64,000 nucleotides of DNA from an uncultured Marinobacter sp. (GTDB lineage: Bacteria; Pseudomonadota; Gammaproteobacteria; Pseudomonadales; Oleiphilaceae), in NCBI RefSeq assembly GCF_947488835.1, contig NZ_CANLBK010000001.1, positions 1,054,001 through 1,118,000 on the forward strand. Direction: 5' to 3'. Below are positions 18,401-27,677 of the stretch, piece after piece. Both the position numbers and the translations under genes were made by a program. Under the pieces are notes generated by a model. That model was given only the letters and a program-made list of their open reading frames with translations. It did no database searches and was not told where the DNA came from. The number at the start of each line of letters is the position of its first letter. The first letter of the stretch is position 1.

Positions 18401-21400
18401 CTAGAAATCCCGGGTATAGAAGATATCCAGAGATGCAGCCAGCCCGCTGGCGGCTTCCAGATAGAAGTATTTGCCCAGATCATAACGCAGCGCCACTGTA
18501 CTGATCGGCTCAAAAATTCCGACCCCGTAACGAACACTGAGTTCGTCGGTTAGGTAACCACTGGCCACCACCGATGTTTGATCGCCACTGCCCTCGGCTT
18601 CCAGGGTTAGCTGGCGTATGCCGAACTCTTCTCCAATCTGGCCTGTCACCCGGTTTACCTGGTTCAGGCCAAGGGAAATGGCAGCACGGCTCATTTGGCC
18701 ATCGTCGCTTTGCCCACCGGGGGCGCGACCAAGAATCACATAAGACAGAGCATCTGTTTGCGGCATGGAAGGGCTGGAAAACACTTCTGTTGTGGGCGAT
18801 TGAACCGGCCCACTTAATCGAATCCCCGCTACCACGGTATCCACCTGCCGGATCGCTTCAATATCCAGGTACGGCTGAACCAGATTACCAACAAACAGTA
18901 ATCGCGCCCGACGCAGCTCAAGCTCCTGCCCATAGGCCTCGTATTGGCCGTTGACCAACTGCAGTGTGCCTCTTGTATCCATGTCGTTATGGATTCGCAA
19001 AGAGCCTTCCAGATCACCGGTCACCCCGAATGCCTTAAAAGTCACCTGATCTTCACCGACCACCACCGTGACATCCATATCCAGCGAGCGGATAAGAGGC
19101 TCCTCCTGCTCCACGCCCACAATCACTTCGTCTTCAGATACGGACACCGCCTGAGCAGGCAGACCTTTAATCTCGATACTTCCTCGGGGCACCTCAATCC
19201 GGCCTTCCACGCTCAGCGTGCTTTCACGGAAGGCAATGGTGAGATCTGGCGCCACTTCTACGTGCGCGTAGGGTTCCAGGCTAAAGGGTAACCGCTCTCC
19301 GGTAATGCGAATCTGGCCGCCGGGAGCCCCCTGCCAGTCGACTTCCCCCTCGATAACGGCTTCGCTGCGGGCGTTGCTATGAATTCGACCACGAATATCA
19401 GCGGAATAACCGTTGAGCTCAACGCTAACGATCACTTCTTCCATAGGCAGCGGTAAACGTGGATCTACCACCCGCCCATTGGTCAATGCAATCTCACCTT
19501 TCACTGCGGGTTTCATCAGGGGCCCGGAAATTGTTCCCTCGCCGTTAACCTCGCCAGCAATTTCCTCTAGCCCGGTAAACAAGCCGGCCAGAGCAATATC
19601 GAGCCCTTCCAGCTTGAACCTACCTTCAACTGGCCGGTCTGCGGCCATAGGGTCCAGGCTCATATCAACCGAAAGATTACCAAGTTCAGGCCCCGACAGC
19701 CGCACGGCCAGATCTGCCTGCTCGGGTTTCAGTTCCAGCTCTGTCCTCAGGGTTGTGTAACTCAAGGCTTCCCATTCGCCATCCAGCAGCATTTCGAAAC
19801 GGCCTTCGCCCGCATCAAGCACTATCCGGCCATCCGGACCTGTATCGGTAGAGGTGAAGGCAATCTCGCCATTGATGCTGGATTGCCAACGCAAGGTCTC
19901 TGGCAAAAGCGGCGCCAAAGCCGCAGCCGGGAAACTGTCAACGCGGTAGGCAACACTAGGCACTGGCAGCAGGGTTTGGTCGTCAGCGCATACCGAGCTT
20001 TGCTGCCAGCGCCAACAATGTGCAGCAAAATTGAGTTCACCGTTTTCTTCATAGACAAGCCCGGCGGGCGCTTCCAGCTTCCAACTCTGCTCCTGCCCCG
20101 GCACATCAATCACACCGCGCGCAAGCTCGCCCTCCCAGCCTTTCCAGCCACCCGTAGCCGAACCTTTGAAATCCAGCTGCAGCCTTGCTTCCTCATGCTG
20201 AGCATCAAGAGTGACCGTATGCCCCCCTTGGGTACCTTGCGCCTTCACGGCTACTGACTCAATAGTTTGCCCACCGACGGAAAGACCTTTCCCCTGTACC
20301 TCACTGTTGAGGCGGAATCCCTCGTCCAACTGTGCATTTACATTGAGAGTTTCAACAACCAGCAGGTCTTGCCAGCGCAGTTCGGTTGCGCTGGCCGTCA
20401 AGGTTCCTCGCGGGTCATCGGGTGTACCGGCAAGCCGTAGCTGAAGATCGGCTTGCCCACCAAGGCCCGGCAAAATTTTCTCCGGCTCCGTCAGCATAAG
20501 GTTAAGACTGGCTGTTAATTGATTACCCAAACGCCCGCTACCTTCAACACGGTTATCACCAATAACCAGTTTCAGTTCCGGAACGTCCCAGTCACCGCTT
20601 GAAGTATCAAGGCGGCCTGCAATCACCGTGGGGCTGGCGCGCCATTGTCCCGCAAGGTCCCAACTGGCCGTCATATCAGGGACAGGGCCATCAGTAAGCT
20701 GACCCTCTGTGGTAACACCACCGCTGAGACTCGCTTCCAGAAACGGAGCCCAATAGCCGGGATTAAAGTTCTCCAGTTCCAGCGCCGCTTGCCAACTCAG
20801 CGGTCCAGCAAACCTGACAGCGCCCTCGCCAGAGAGTGAGCCTGCCTCGGTAACCGCTGAGAGCTCGGTCAACCGGACCTGGGAAGTGTCGCCATCAACC
20901 GCGGCCGCCAACTCTGTACTGCCTTGGGAGCTATCCACTTCGGCGGTGAGGTTTGCCTGATAACGCCCGTCACGCCATGAGGCGTTCCCATCGAGCCTGC
21001 GCAGATCAACCGGCGGCTTTTCCAAGCCGGCAATCAGCGAATACCAGGGAAACTGCCGGAGCTGTATGTCTGCTTCCGCACTCAAGCCGCCCTGCCACTG
21101 GGTGCTACCGGTCACTACGACCGTTTTGGGTGAGCTTTCTGCCGGGCTCTTCGCGTCTTTACTGACTGCCGTCAGCGCCAGACGTATGTCTTTGGCGTTA
21201 GCGGTTGTAACCAGTCCCGCCAGCTTCAACTCAACAGGCCCTTCGGTACCTGGCAACGTGGCCTGGCCTTTCGTCCTGAATCCGCTTTGCAAGTTGCCTT
21301 GAGCCTCCGCAAACCAGTTTTTCAGCACCAGAGTGTCTGGCAAAGCCTCCACCGCCCGGAAAGATTCAGAGGTTACCCGTAAGCGCGCTGGCAGGCTGGC

Positions 21401-22192
21401 TGCCAGAGGCTCTACCTTGCCTTCCAACGCAGCATTCAAATAACCGCGGCTCTGACCCGTAACTGCAAGATCCCTTACACTCCCAGACAACACCAGATCA
21501 ATCACCCAGTCCGTGCCATAGGGCGGCGGCAGTGAAGCGCTAACGTCAAGATTTACGGGCCAGTCCCGTCGTGTTTCAACACGACCAGAGGCCACCACTG
21601 TGTATTCATCACGCTCGTAGTAAACCCGTTCAAGCGTCCAGTCCGTACCGGAACCCTTGGAATCAAGCTCGAATCTGTCCCACACTTTGCTGCCATTGAA
21701 GGTAAACGTGCCTAGCCGCACATCACTTACCCTGAGTCCAAGTGGCAACTCAAGCCGCGGCAAGCTGATGTCCTCCGGGGAGCTCTGCTGATCGTCCGAA
21801 GGCTGCACATTAACGTCCAGCTGTTCCAGATGCAGGGTTTCAAGGCAAAGCTGCAGATCAAAAAGACAGGAGGGTGACCAGTCTATCAGAGGGGCTTGAA
21901 CCCTCACATCCACCCCATAGCCGTGCCACTCGATTCGGTCTGCTTGCCAGGTTCCGAACAGGGAGCCTTGGTCGTTCACGGCTTCAAGCCCCGGCACCTG
22001 GTCAATAACCCAGGCGGTGCCTGTTTCTGAGCGCAGCGCGAGCAATACCGCAGCAACCAAAACTATCGGAAGAAGTACAAACAAACCCAGAAGTAACACT
22101 ATCCAGAATCGAAGGCGGCTCGTTCGCTTGCGCAGAGGTTTAGGCGGAGCGTCAGCACCGTTGTCTTTATTGTTTTTTTCCAGTTCCGTCAC
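18401..22192 (-). CDS. tamB: Translocation and assembly module protein TamB
   Basis: 1263-aa AsmA/TamB-type bridge protein anchored in the inner membrane by one N-terminal segment (about residues 28-50, FWIVLLLGLFVLLPIVLVAAVLLAL) and spanning the periplasm as a long beta-groove. The conserved DUF490/TamB domain occupies the C-terminus (PLIRSLDMDVTVVVG, TRGTLQLVNGQYEAYG, ending in YDLGKYFYLEAASG...LDIFYTRDF). TamB works with TamA in outer-membrane protein insertion and phospholipid transport. The start overlaps the tamA stop by 4 bp. Confidence 0.96.
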   Translation of the reverse strand: MTELEKNNKDNGADAPPKPLRKRTSRLRFWIVLLLGLFVLLPIVLVAAVLLALRSETGTAWVIDQVPGLEAVNDQGSLFGTWQADRIEWHGYGVDVRVQAPLIDWSPSCLFDLQLCLETLHLEQLDVNVQPSDDQQSSPEDISLPRLELPLGLRVSDVRLGTFTFNGSKVWDRFELDSKGSGTDWTLERVYYERDEYTVVASGRVETRRDWPVNLDVSASLPPPYGTDWVIDLVLSGSVRDLAVTGQSRGYLNAALEGKVEPLAASLPARLRVTSESFRAVEALPDTLVLKNWFAEAQGNLQSGFRTKGQATLPGTEGPVELKLAGLVTTANAKDIRLALTAVSKDAKSPAESSPKTVVVTGSTQWQGGLSAEADIQLRQFPWYSLIAGLEKPPVDLRRLDGNASWRDGRYQANLTAEVDSSQGSTELAAAVDGDTSQVRLTELSAVTEAGSLSGEGAVRFAGPLSWQAALELENFNPGYWAPFLEASLSGGVTTEGQLTDGPVPDMTASWDLAGQWRASPTVIAGRLDTSSGDWDVPELKLVIGDNRVEGSGRLGNQLTASLNLMLTEPEKILPGLGGQADLQLRLAGTPDDPRGTLTASATELRWQDLLVVETLNVNAQLDEGFRLNSEVQGKGLSVGGQTIESVAVKAQGTQGGHTVTLDAQHEEARLQLDFKGSATGGWKGWEGELARGVIDVPGQEQSWKLEAPAGLVYEENGELNFAAHCWRWQQSSVCADDQTLLPVPSVAYRVDSFPAAALAPLLPETLRWQSSINGEIAFTSTDTGPDGRIVLDAGEGRFEMLLDGEWEALSYTTLRTELELKPEQADLAVRLSGPELGNLSVDMSLDPMAADRPVEGRFKLEGLDIALAGLFTGLEEIAGEVNGEGTISGPLMKPAVKGEIALTNGRVVDPRLPLPMEEVIVSVELNGYSADIRGRIHSNARSEAVIEGEVDWQGAPGGQIRITGERLPFSLEPYAHVEVAPDLTIAFRESTLSVEGRIEVPRGSIEIKGLPAQAVSVSEDEVIVGVEQEEPLIRSLDMDVTVVVGEDQVTFKAFGVTGDLEGSLRIHNDMDTRGTLQLVNGQYEAYGQELELRRARLLFVGNLVQPYLDIEAIRQVDTVVAGIRLSGPVQSPTTEVFSSPSMPQTDALSYVILGRAPGGQSDDGQMSRAAISLGLNQVNRVTGQIGEEFGIRQLTLEAEGSGDQTSVVASGYLTDELSVRYGVGIFEPISTVALRYDLGKYFYLEAASGLAASLDIFYTRDF

Positions 22193-23943
22193 AACTCAGG
22201 CCCCATTGAGAAGTGAATCCGCCACTCACCACCAAATTCAGGATTCAAGCCCTTGGCAAGGTCCAAACGCAAAGGCCCCAGGGGGCTGATCCAGCGAATA
22301 CCAGCGCCGACGCCGGTGGCAAGAGGGTCGAACAGGTCATTCACTGCGTTGCCATGGTCAACGAAAACAGCGGCTCGCCACTTTTGCGCAAACTGATACT
22401 GGTATTCAGCGCTACCCACCACCGTGTAGCGTCCACCCTCCGGAACGCCGCTATCATTTTCCGGCGAGAGCGTCTGGTAGCCATAACCGCGCACACTCTG
22501 GTCACCACCTGCGAAGAATCGCAAAGAAGGCGGCACATCTTCAAACTGGTTTGTCCCTACACCACCGATCTGAAGCCGTGACAAAAACCGGTGTTTTCCG
22601 GCAAGCGTATAGAGCCCCTTGGCAACGGCATTCACGTGCAGAATATCCACGCTGGAAAGAGCTGCTCTGTGGGAGCCAGTAACGTTAATCTGCAAACGAT
22701 ACCCTTTGCTGGGATCCAGGGGCGAGTTAACGTGCAACTTGGAGTAGCCAAGCCCCGGCAGCAGCAGCGTACTCGTATCCTGTTCATCATCGCCAATGCT
22801 GAAGCGCTCTCCCTCCCAACTCAAAGACAGGACCTGCAACCATTCATTATCCAGCTGATGCTGCCATTGCTGCCCAAACGTCAGCAGCTCTGATTCGATA
22901 TTCTCGATATCTTCACGCTGGTAGCCCGCCGTAAAACGAATGAGGTCGGTCATGGGCGGGTCCAGCGGCAGCTCATACCAGGTGCTCAGGTTCTGCCTTG
23001 GCTCCGATAGTTCAGTTTCTGCACCGCGGGTGTGCCCCATCGGATTGATCCAGTGCTCCCGCCAAGTAGCCCTGAAGCGCGGCCCCACGTCTGTGGAAAA
23101 TCCGAGGCCTGTGGCAATGGAGCGGCCATCCCGGCGGGTCAGACTGATGCGAACGGGGATGACACCATCCTCTGCGCTCGAGGGGGCCGCATCAATGTCT
23201 ACACCTGAGAAGTAGCCACTACTGAGCAGGTCGCTGTTGAGCTTTGCAATTTCATCGGCGTGATACGGAATGCCCGGCTCAAACGTAACAAAATCGTGAA
23301 GGAGGTCACTTTCGAACCAGTGCCCATCTTCAAAGGTAACCGCCCCCAGCCGGTACCGGTCGCCGCTTTCGAACACCAGAGTGATGTTAGCCTCCAGGGT
23401 TTCCGGGTTCACTTCCAGGCTACGGGTAACAAGCCGGCCATCAAAGTAACCCCTGCGCCGGGCGCGGGTTTGCAGGATATTCCTGAGATTGCTGTAGTCG
23501 CCGTGGTTCAATATGTCGCCTTCGGCAGGATGGACAGGCAGGTTGTCGGTAAAACGCCGGTCGGTCGATGCAGCCCCGCGGATTTCAACGGTACGGGTCT
23601 TGATACGAACCGGGTCGCCAGGTGTTATCTCCAGAGTCAGATGCGCCGTTTCTTCGGAATCCCCCTCATCTACCTGCCAGTCCACAATTGGGCTGTAATA
23701 GCCTAGTGCTCGCAGCCCTTTGCGAGCCTGGCTAACCGCCGTAGAGGCATAGCGTCGAAGGTTACCGGCACTGCGGCCCTCCACCTCGCCAATGAAGGCT
23801 TCGGCATTTTCCTTAAGACCGGGATAGTCTCCTTTGACTCGCACTTCAACCTGTTGAGCCATGCCCGTGGAAGACCACAGCAAAAGCAGCAGGCCCAGCA
23901 GCCGGATCTGTCCCGATTTCAAAATGTGATCAAGTGATAGCAT
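22189..23943 (-). CDS. tamA: Translocation and assembly module protein TamA
   Basis: 584-aa Omp85-family outer-membrane protein. A signal peptide (cleavage after GMAQ, about residue 30) precedes three POTRA-like repeats (about 31-270) and a 16-strand BamA-type barrel. The conserved VRGYGYQTLSPE (VRGF-like loop that reaches into the barrel) and the terminal IHFSMGPEL strand are present. It forms the TAM complex with TamB, encoded immediately downstream with a 4-bp overlap. Confidence 0.96.
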   Translation of the reverse strand: MLSLDHILKSGQIRLLGLLLLLWSSTGMAQQVEVRVKGDYPGLKENAEAFIGEVEGRSAGNLRRYASTAVSQARKGLRALGYYSPIVDWQVDEGDSEETAHLTLEITPGDPVRIKTRTVEIRGAASTDRRFTDNLPVHPAEGDILNHGDYSNLRNILQTRARRRGYFDGRLVTRSLEVNPETLEANITLVFESGDRYRLGAVTFEDGHWFESDLLHDFVTFEPGIPYHADEIAKLNSDLLSSGYFSGVDIDAAPSSAEDGVIPVRISLTRRDGRSIATGLGFSTDVGPRFRATWREHWINPMGHTRGAETELSEPRQNLSTWYELPLDPPMTDLIRFTAGYQREDIENIESELLTFGQQWQHQLDNEWLQVLSLSWEGERFSIGDDEQDTSTLLLPGLGYSKLHVNSPLDPSKGYRLQINVTGSHRAALSSVDILHVNAVAKGLYTLAGKHRFLSRLQIGGVGTNQFEDVPPSLRFFAGGDQSVRGYGYQTLSPENDSGVPEGGRYTVVGSAEYQYQFAQKWRAAVFVDHGNAVNDLFDPLATGVGAGIRWISPLGPLRLDLAKGLNPEFGGEWRIHFSMGPEL

Positions 23944-24116
23944 CCGGCTGTTTCAGTGTTGCTCGTAACGGAAGTGATTATCGCTCAAGCGTGAGAGTTT
24001 AACGACGGGTGGTCAAGTTAATCCGCGCTCAGACAAGTCGTCGACCCGGCGCAAATGCGCTAACCTGTCGAAATACCTGCGAACGCTATTACACCATAGA
24101 GGACGGACACCCGCGA

Positions 24117-25124
24117 ATGCTGAAAATTAACCGCGAGAATCTCAAGTCCAGTCACCAGATCACCTGGCTGATTATCGATTTCCTGATGCTGGGACTGATC
24201 ATCATCAACCTCGCGTTTATTATCTGGGATTCTGTCTATAACTTCGTCGCTATCCAGAATGTGTTAAAAGAGCATCTCCCCGCCTTTCAGGCGGCCTACC
24301 ACCCAATCCACGAAAACTTCATATTCTACGACGCCATGTTCGTTGCGGTGTTTCTGGCTGAGTTTTCCCTGCGCTGGGGCTATGCAATCAAGGCCAAAGT
24401 GTACGACCGCTGGTACTTTTACCCCTTCATCCACTGGTATGATCTGGTGGGTTGTATACCTGTAGGCAGCTTGCGGTTCCTGAGGATTTTGCGAATCGTG
24501 TCCATTGTGCACCGCCTGCATCAGCACAAGATCATTGATGTTACCAACACCGGAATTTATCGCTTCGTCAACTTCTACTACGAAGCTTTTATGGAAGAAC
24601 TTTCTGACCGTATCGTCGGCAAGGTTCTGAGTGGTGTGCAACACGAAATTACTCTGGGCTCGCCGCTTTTTGAGAAGGTTCAAAACGATATTCTGTACCC
24701 GCGACGAGAGATGCTGTCTGGATGGATCTCCCAGCGGGTTGCCCAAGCTGCCAAGGAAGGTTATGTACCCAACCGCGGCGCACTCAGAAATTACCTTGAA
24801 GACCGCGTTGACCATGCGCTGAAACAGAACGTGGAACTGTCACGGCTCAAATACCTGCCGATAGTGGGCTCAACCATTCAGGAAACCCTTGAGGAAGCAG
24901 TGGGGGATATTGTAGCCAACGTTATCCAGCAAATTCTGGAAGACCTGGCCTCTTCTGCAAACCATGCGTTTATTGAAGATATAGTGAACGCCTTTATTCG
25001 CGGGCCAGGAGAAGCAGACAGCGTTGAGGAAAGAAACGAAGCGCTGATCGCGCTGATTGTCGAAATTATTGAAGCCATCAAAGGTCAGGTCAAAGTCAAA
25101 CGCTGGCGAGAGCAGCTCCCTTAA
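24117..25124 (+). CDS. Voltage-sensor-like membrane protein without a pore domain
   Basis: 335 aa from the ATG at 24117, chosen because the upstream extension to 24009 is arginine-rich and unlike a leader; GAGGA lies 13 nt upstream. There are about three or four membrane segments in residues 15-160, the last ending in a regularly spaced arginine helix (RFLRILRIVSIVHRLHQHK) like the S4 or S4-S5 region of ion transporters. No S5-P-S6 pore or TVGYG filter follows. Residues 165-335 form a soluble, helical, charged domain that I do not recognise. Annotation pipelines would probably call it an ion transporter; the true role is open. Confidence 0.75.
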   Translation: MLKINRENLKSSHQITWLIIDFLMLGLIIINLAFIIWDSVYNFVAIQNVLKEHLPAFQAAYHPIHENFIFYDAMFVAVFLAEFSLRWGYAIKAKVYDRWYFYPFIHWYDLVGCIPVGSLRFLRILRIVSIVHRLHQHKIIDVTNTGIYRFVNFYYEAFMEELSDRIVGKVLSGVQHEITLGSPLFEKVQNDILYPRREMLSGWISQRVAQAAKEGYVPNRGALRNYLEDRVDHALKQNVELSRLKYLPIVGSTIQETLEEAVGDIVANVIQQILEDLASSANHAFIEDIVNAFIRGPGEADSVEERNEALIALIVEIIEAIKGQVKVKRWREQLP

Positions 25125-25142
25125 TATAATAAGAGAAGAAAC

Positions 25143-26636
25143 ATGGATCCATTGCATTATCAGCCAGCCCACGTGCTGCTTGCACAACTTGAAGCCGGCA
25201 CCCTGAGCAGCGAAAAGCTGGTGACTGACCTACTCGCACAAATCCGCCAACACAACCCTTCAGTAAACGCCATTGTTACGCTCGACGAAGCTCGCGCGCT
25301 TGAGCAGGCGCGACAGTCCGACCAAAAGCGAGCGGCGGGCATGGAGGTTGGCCCATTGCTTGGCCTGCCCATGACTGTGAAAGACACCTGGGAAGTAACC
25401 GGGATGGCTTGCACTGCCGGCGCCAGCGCGCTGCGCGACCACAAGCCTGAGCACCATGCCGATGTAGTGCAACGCCTGGAAGAGGCTGGCGCTATTATTC
25501 TGGGCAAAACCAACGTGCCGGTTTATGCCACCGACCTGCAAAGCTACAACAAGCTGTTTGGCGTAACTAACAATCCACATAACCCTGCCCACACGCCGGG
25601 CGGCTCCTCAGGTGGCGCAGCTGCGGCCTTGGCAGCAGGGATGACACCTTTGGAAGTGGGTAGCGATCTGGCAGGCTCCATTCGTATTCCAGCGCATTTT
25701 TGCGGCGTATTCGGGCACAAGCCGTCGCGTACATTGGTGTCCTTTCGCGGGCACATTCCCGGGCCCCCAGGCACGCAATCGCAACCGGATCTGGCAGAAG
25801 GAGGGCCTCTCGCCCGGAATGCGAGGGATCTCGAACTGCTTTTGAAGGTTATTGCTGGCCCAAAGCCAGTTGATAGCCGGAGCTGGCAGCTGGAGATGAT
25901 GCCCTCACGCTTGGAAACCCTGACGCAGGCGCGGGTCGGGCTATGGCTCGAAGACACCCTGTGCCCGGTAGAAAAGGAACTGACCGACGGCTACCGAGCG
26001 TTAGGCAAACAGCTTGCCGACAAAGGCGCTCTTGTATCAGACGCCAGACACCCCCTTTTGATCCTTGAGCACATACTACCCTCCTACTTCAATCTGCTGG
26101 GCAGCCTGCTAAGCACGTCGTTAAAACCTGCCCAGCGTCGCCAGTTAAAATGGATCGCCCGGCTGGAAAAGTGGCTTACCTTCTTTGGCCCCATGACACC
26201 CTTCATTGGCGAGTACGGCCGTGGCGCAAACCAGCCCGCCTACCAATGGATGGCCATGAGCGAAGCGCGGGAGAAAATGCGAGTCGAAATTGAAGCCTTG
26301 TTTCAGGAAATAGATGTGCTTCTAACGCCCATAACCCCTACGGCTGCTATCCGGCATGATCATTCCAACCCCGTGTTCAAACGTCGCATTACCGTTGCCG
26401 GACAACCCCGCGCCTACATGGATCAGTTTTGCTGGATTGCGTTCGCCACGCTTCTCGGTTTACCAGCCACGTCCGTTCCCATCGGGCGCACCAGAGAAGG
26501 GCTGCCGTTTAACGTTCAGGTGATCGGAGCGCCGGGCATGGACCTGACCACCATTGGCTTCGCACGCTTGCTTGAAGAGGCCGGGCTGGCAGGATTTGAG
26601 GTTCCGAACGGTTTCCAGGGCCAGAAAGCCCGCTAA
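25143..26636 (+). CDS. Amidase signature family enzyme
   Basis: 497 aa. The Ser-cisSer-Lys triad is readable: Lys80 in MTVKDTWE, Ser155 in GGSSGGAAAALAAG and Ser179 in DLAGSIRIPA, with the 24- and 75-residue spacings of the family. It hydrolyses a carboxamide; the substrate cannot be read from sequence. GatA is unlikely because no gatB or gatC is nearby. It lies 18 bp after the voltage-sensor-like gene, so the two probably form an operon. The C-terminal LPATSVPIGRTREGLPFNVQ block is typical. Confidence 0.93.
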   Translation: MDPLHYQPAHVLLAQLEAGTLSSEKLVTDLLAQIRQHNPSVNAIVTLDEARALEQARQSDQKRAAGMEVGPLLGLPMTVKDTWEVTGMACTAGASALRDHKPEHHADVVQRLEEAGAIILGKTNVPVYATDLQSYNKLFGVTNNPHNPAHTPGGSSGGAAAALAAGMTPLEVGSDLAGSIRIPAHFCGVFGHKPSRTLVSFRGHIPGPPGTQSQPDLAEGGPLARNARDLELLLKVIAGPKPVDSRSWQLEMMPSRLETLTQARVGLWLEDTLCPVEKELTDGYRALGKQLADKGALVSDARHPLLILEHILPSYFNLLGSLLSTSLKPAQRRQLKWIARLEKWLTFFGPMTPFIGEYGRGANQPAYQWMAMSEAREKMRVEIEALFQEIDVLLTPITPTAAIRHDHSNPVFKRRITVAGQPRAYMDQFCWIAFATLLGLPATSVPIGRTREGLPFNVQVIGAPGMDLTTIGFARLLEEAGLAGFEVPNGFQGQKAR

Positions 26637-26655
26637 TAAGTATCATTCTCATTGC
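26635..26655 (-). promoter_or_regulatory. Candidate Fur box
   Basis: Minus-strand AATGAGAATGATACTTATT closely resembles the 19-bp Fur operator core (AATGAGAATnATTATCATT-type). It overlaps the amidase stop codon and lies about 55 bp upstream of the RIC/YtfE-like gene, a fitting position for iron control. Confidence 0.5.
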
Positions 26656-26708
26656 ACTTTTTAAACATTCATCTATTATGTTTGTTAACGATAGATGGGA
26701 GGTGAGTC

Positions 26709-27329
26709 ATGAGATACCAAAGCATTCTTGGAAACTGCAACGAAACAACCATTGGCGGCATGGTCAAACAATGTCCGGAAACATCCTCCGTGTTTCAAAG
26801 CCACAGTCTTGATGTGAGTAACGATCACAACAAGACTGTGCAGGAAGCTGCAGCGCAAGCGGGTATACCGGGGAAAACCTTATGCAGAGAACTGTTCGAT
26901 GTGTGTATGGAACACAAGCCGCTGGAGAAAATGGAAACAGAGACACTACTGGAACTGCTGAACACTGAATATTACGACGTTCACCTTCAGCAGTTGCCTG
27001 CCCTGCACCGCCTGGCGAGAAAAATTGAAGCCGTACACCGGGCAACTCCGGGCGTACCTCTGGGAATAACCCGGTCGGTGAAACAGGTTGAGCAAATACT
27101 GACCAATCACATTCAACATCAAGAAGGCGGTAAGCTCTGCTGTCTGCAGCATGATCTTCTTAAACTGCAACTTCGCGGGCTGAGAGAACTAACCGGCAAA
27201 TACACAGCTCCCGAAGCCGCCTGCCGCTCATGGCGCAGGCTGTATGACGAACTTAAAAGCCTTGATTTCAGCTTGTCGGAGCAGATATATCTGGAGCGAG
27301 ACATCTTGGCGCCACGATTTCAGCCCTGA
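26709..27329 (+). CDS. RIC/YtfE/ScdA-like hemerythrin-fold protein with missing metal ligands
   Basis: 206 aa, preceded by a strong GGAGGTGA. Length and pattern follow the iron-sulfur-centre repair protein YtfE: an N-terminal ScdA_N-like part (PETSSVFQSHSLDV), then helices with EYYDVHLQQLPAL, KVERVH-like KIEAVHR, HIQHQEGGK, LQHDLL and EQIYLERDILAPRF. Aligned by eye with E. coli YtfE, the Cys-Cys pair is absent (SND), His84 is Tyr and His204 is Gln, while the His129, Glu133, His160 and Glu208 counterparts are kept. It may bind a single iron, heme or nothing. A Fur-box-like site precedes it. Confidence 0.65.
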   Translation: MRYQSILGNCNETTIGGMVKQCPETSSVFQSHSLDVSNDHNKTVQEAAAQAGIPGKTLCRELFDVCMEHKPLEKMETETLLELLNTEYYDVHLQQLPALHRLARKIEAVHRATPGVPLGITRSVKQVEQILTNHIQHQEGGKLCCLQHDLLKLQLRGLRELTGKYTAPEAACRSWRRLYDELKSLDFSLSEQIYLERDILAPRFQP

Positions 27330-27374
27330 CGTTCAATCGGCGCAGCAACACGCTGCGTTAAGCGAATAGTAGAG

Positions 27375-27420
27375 AACCTCTGAATAATGCCACCGACTTC
27401 GGCCTTGCTATTCAGAGGTT
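27375..27420. terminator. Bidirectional hairpin between convergent genes
   Basis: Perfect 12-bp stem AACCTCTGAATA/TATTCAGAGGTT with a 22-nt loop, lying between the convergent RIC-like gene and the cysJI-small gene operon. It has no long U tract on either side, so termination strength is uncertain. Confidence 0.55.
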
Positions 27421-27434
27421 CCTGCTCTTACTGC

Positions 27435-27653
27435 TTACTCGTTTTTTTCAATATACGATTGATAGACAACAATTGACGCGTTCAAACTGTCTCGATACGC
27501 AGCGCCATATTGATTACCACCCGATTCCGCTTCACGTATAGCTGCGCTGTATTGCTGGAAACCTTGCTGAGCAAATGCCAAAGCAGCAGGTACACCATCC
27601 CGCCCCGCTACAAAGGCAAGACGCTCACATTCTCTGGTTTCTGCGTCGCTCAT
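27435..27653 (-). CDS. Small conserved protein after cysI
   Basis: 72 aa, no signal or membrane segment. It starts MSDAETRECERLAFVAGRDG, is rich in Ala and Gln, and contains AALAFAQQGFQQYSAAIREAE and a C-terminal YRDSLNASIVVYQSYIE helix. It lies 24 bp downstream of cysI on the same strand and so is the last gene of a cysJ-cysI-x operon. I do not recognise the family. Two regularly spaced Gln-Tyr helices suggest a helical bundle. Confidence 0.7.
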   Translation of the reverse strand: MSDAETRECERLAFVAGRDGVPAALAFAQQGFQQYSAAIREAESGGNQYGAAYRDSLNASIVVYQSYIEKNE

Positions 27654-27677
27654 AATACTCCTTTTACCCAGCCCGGT

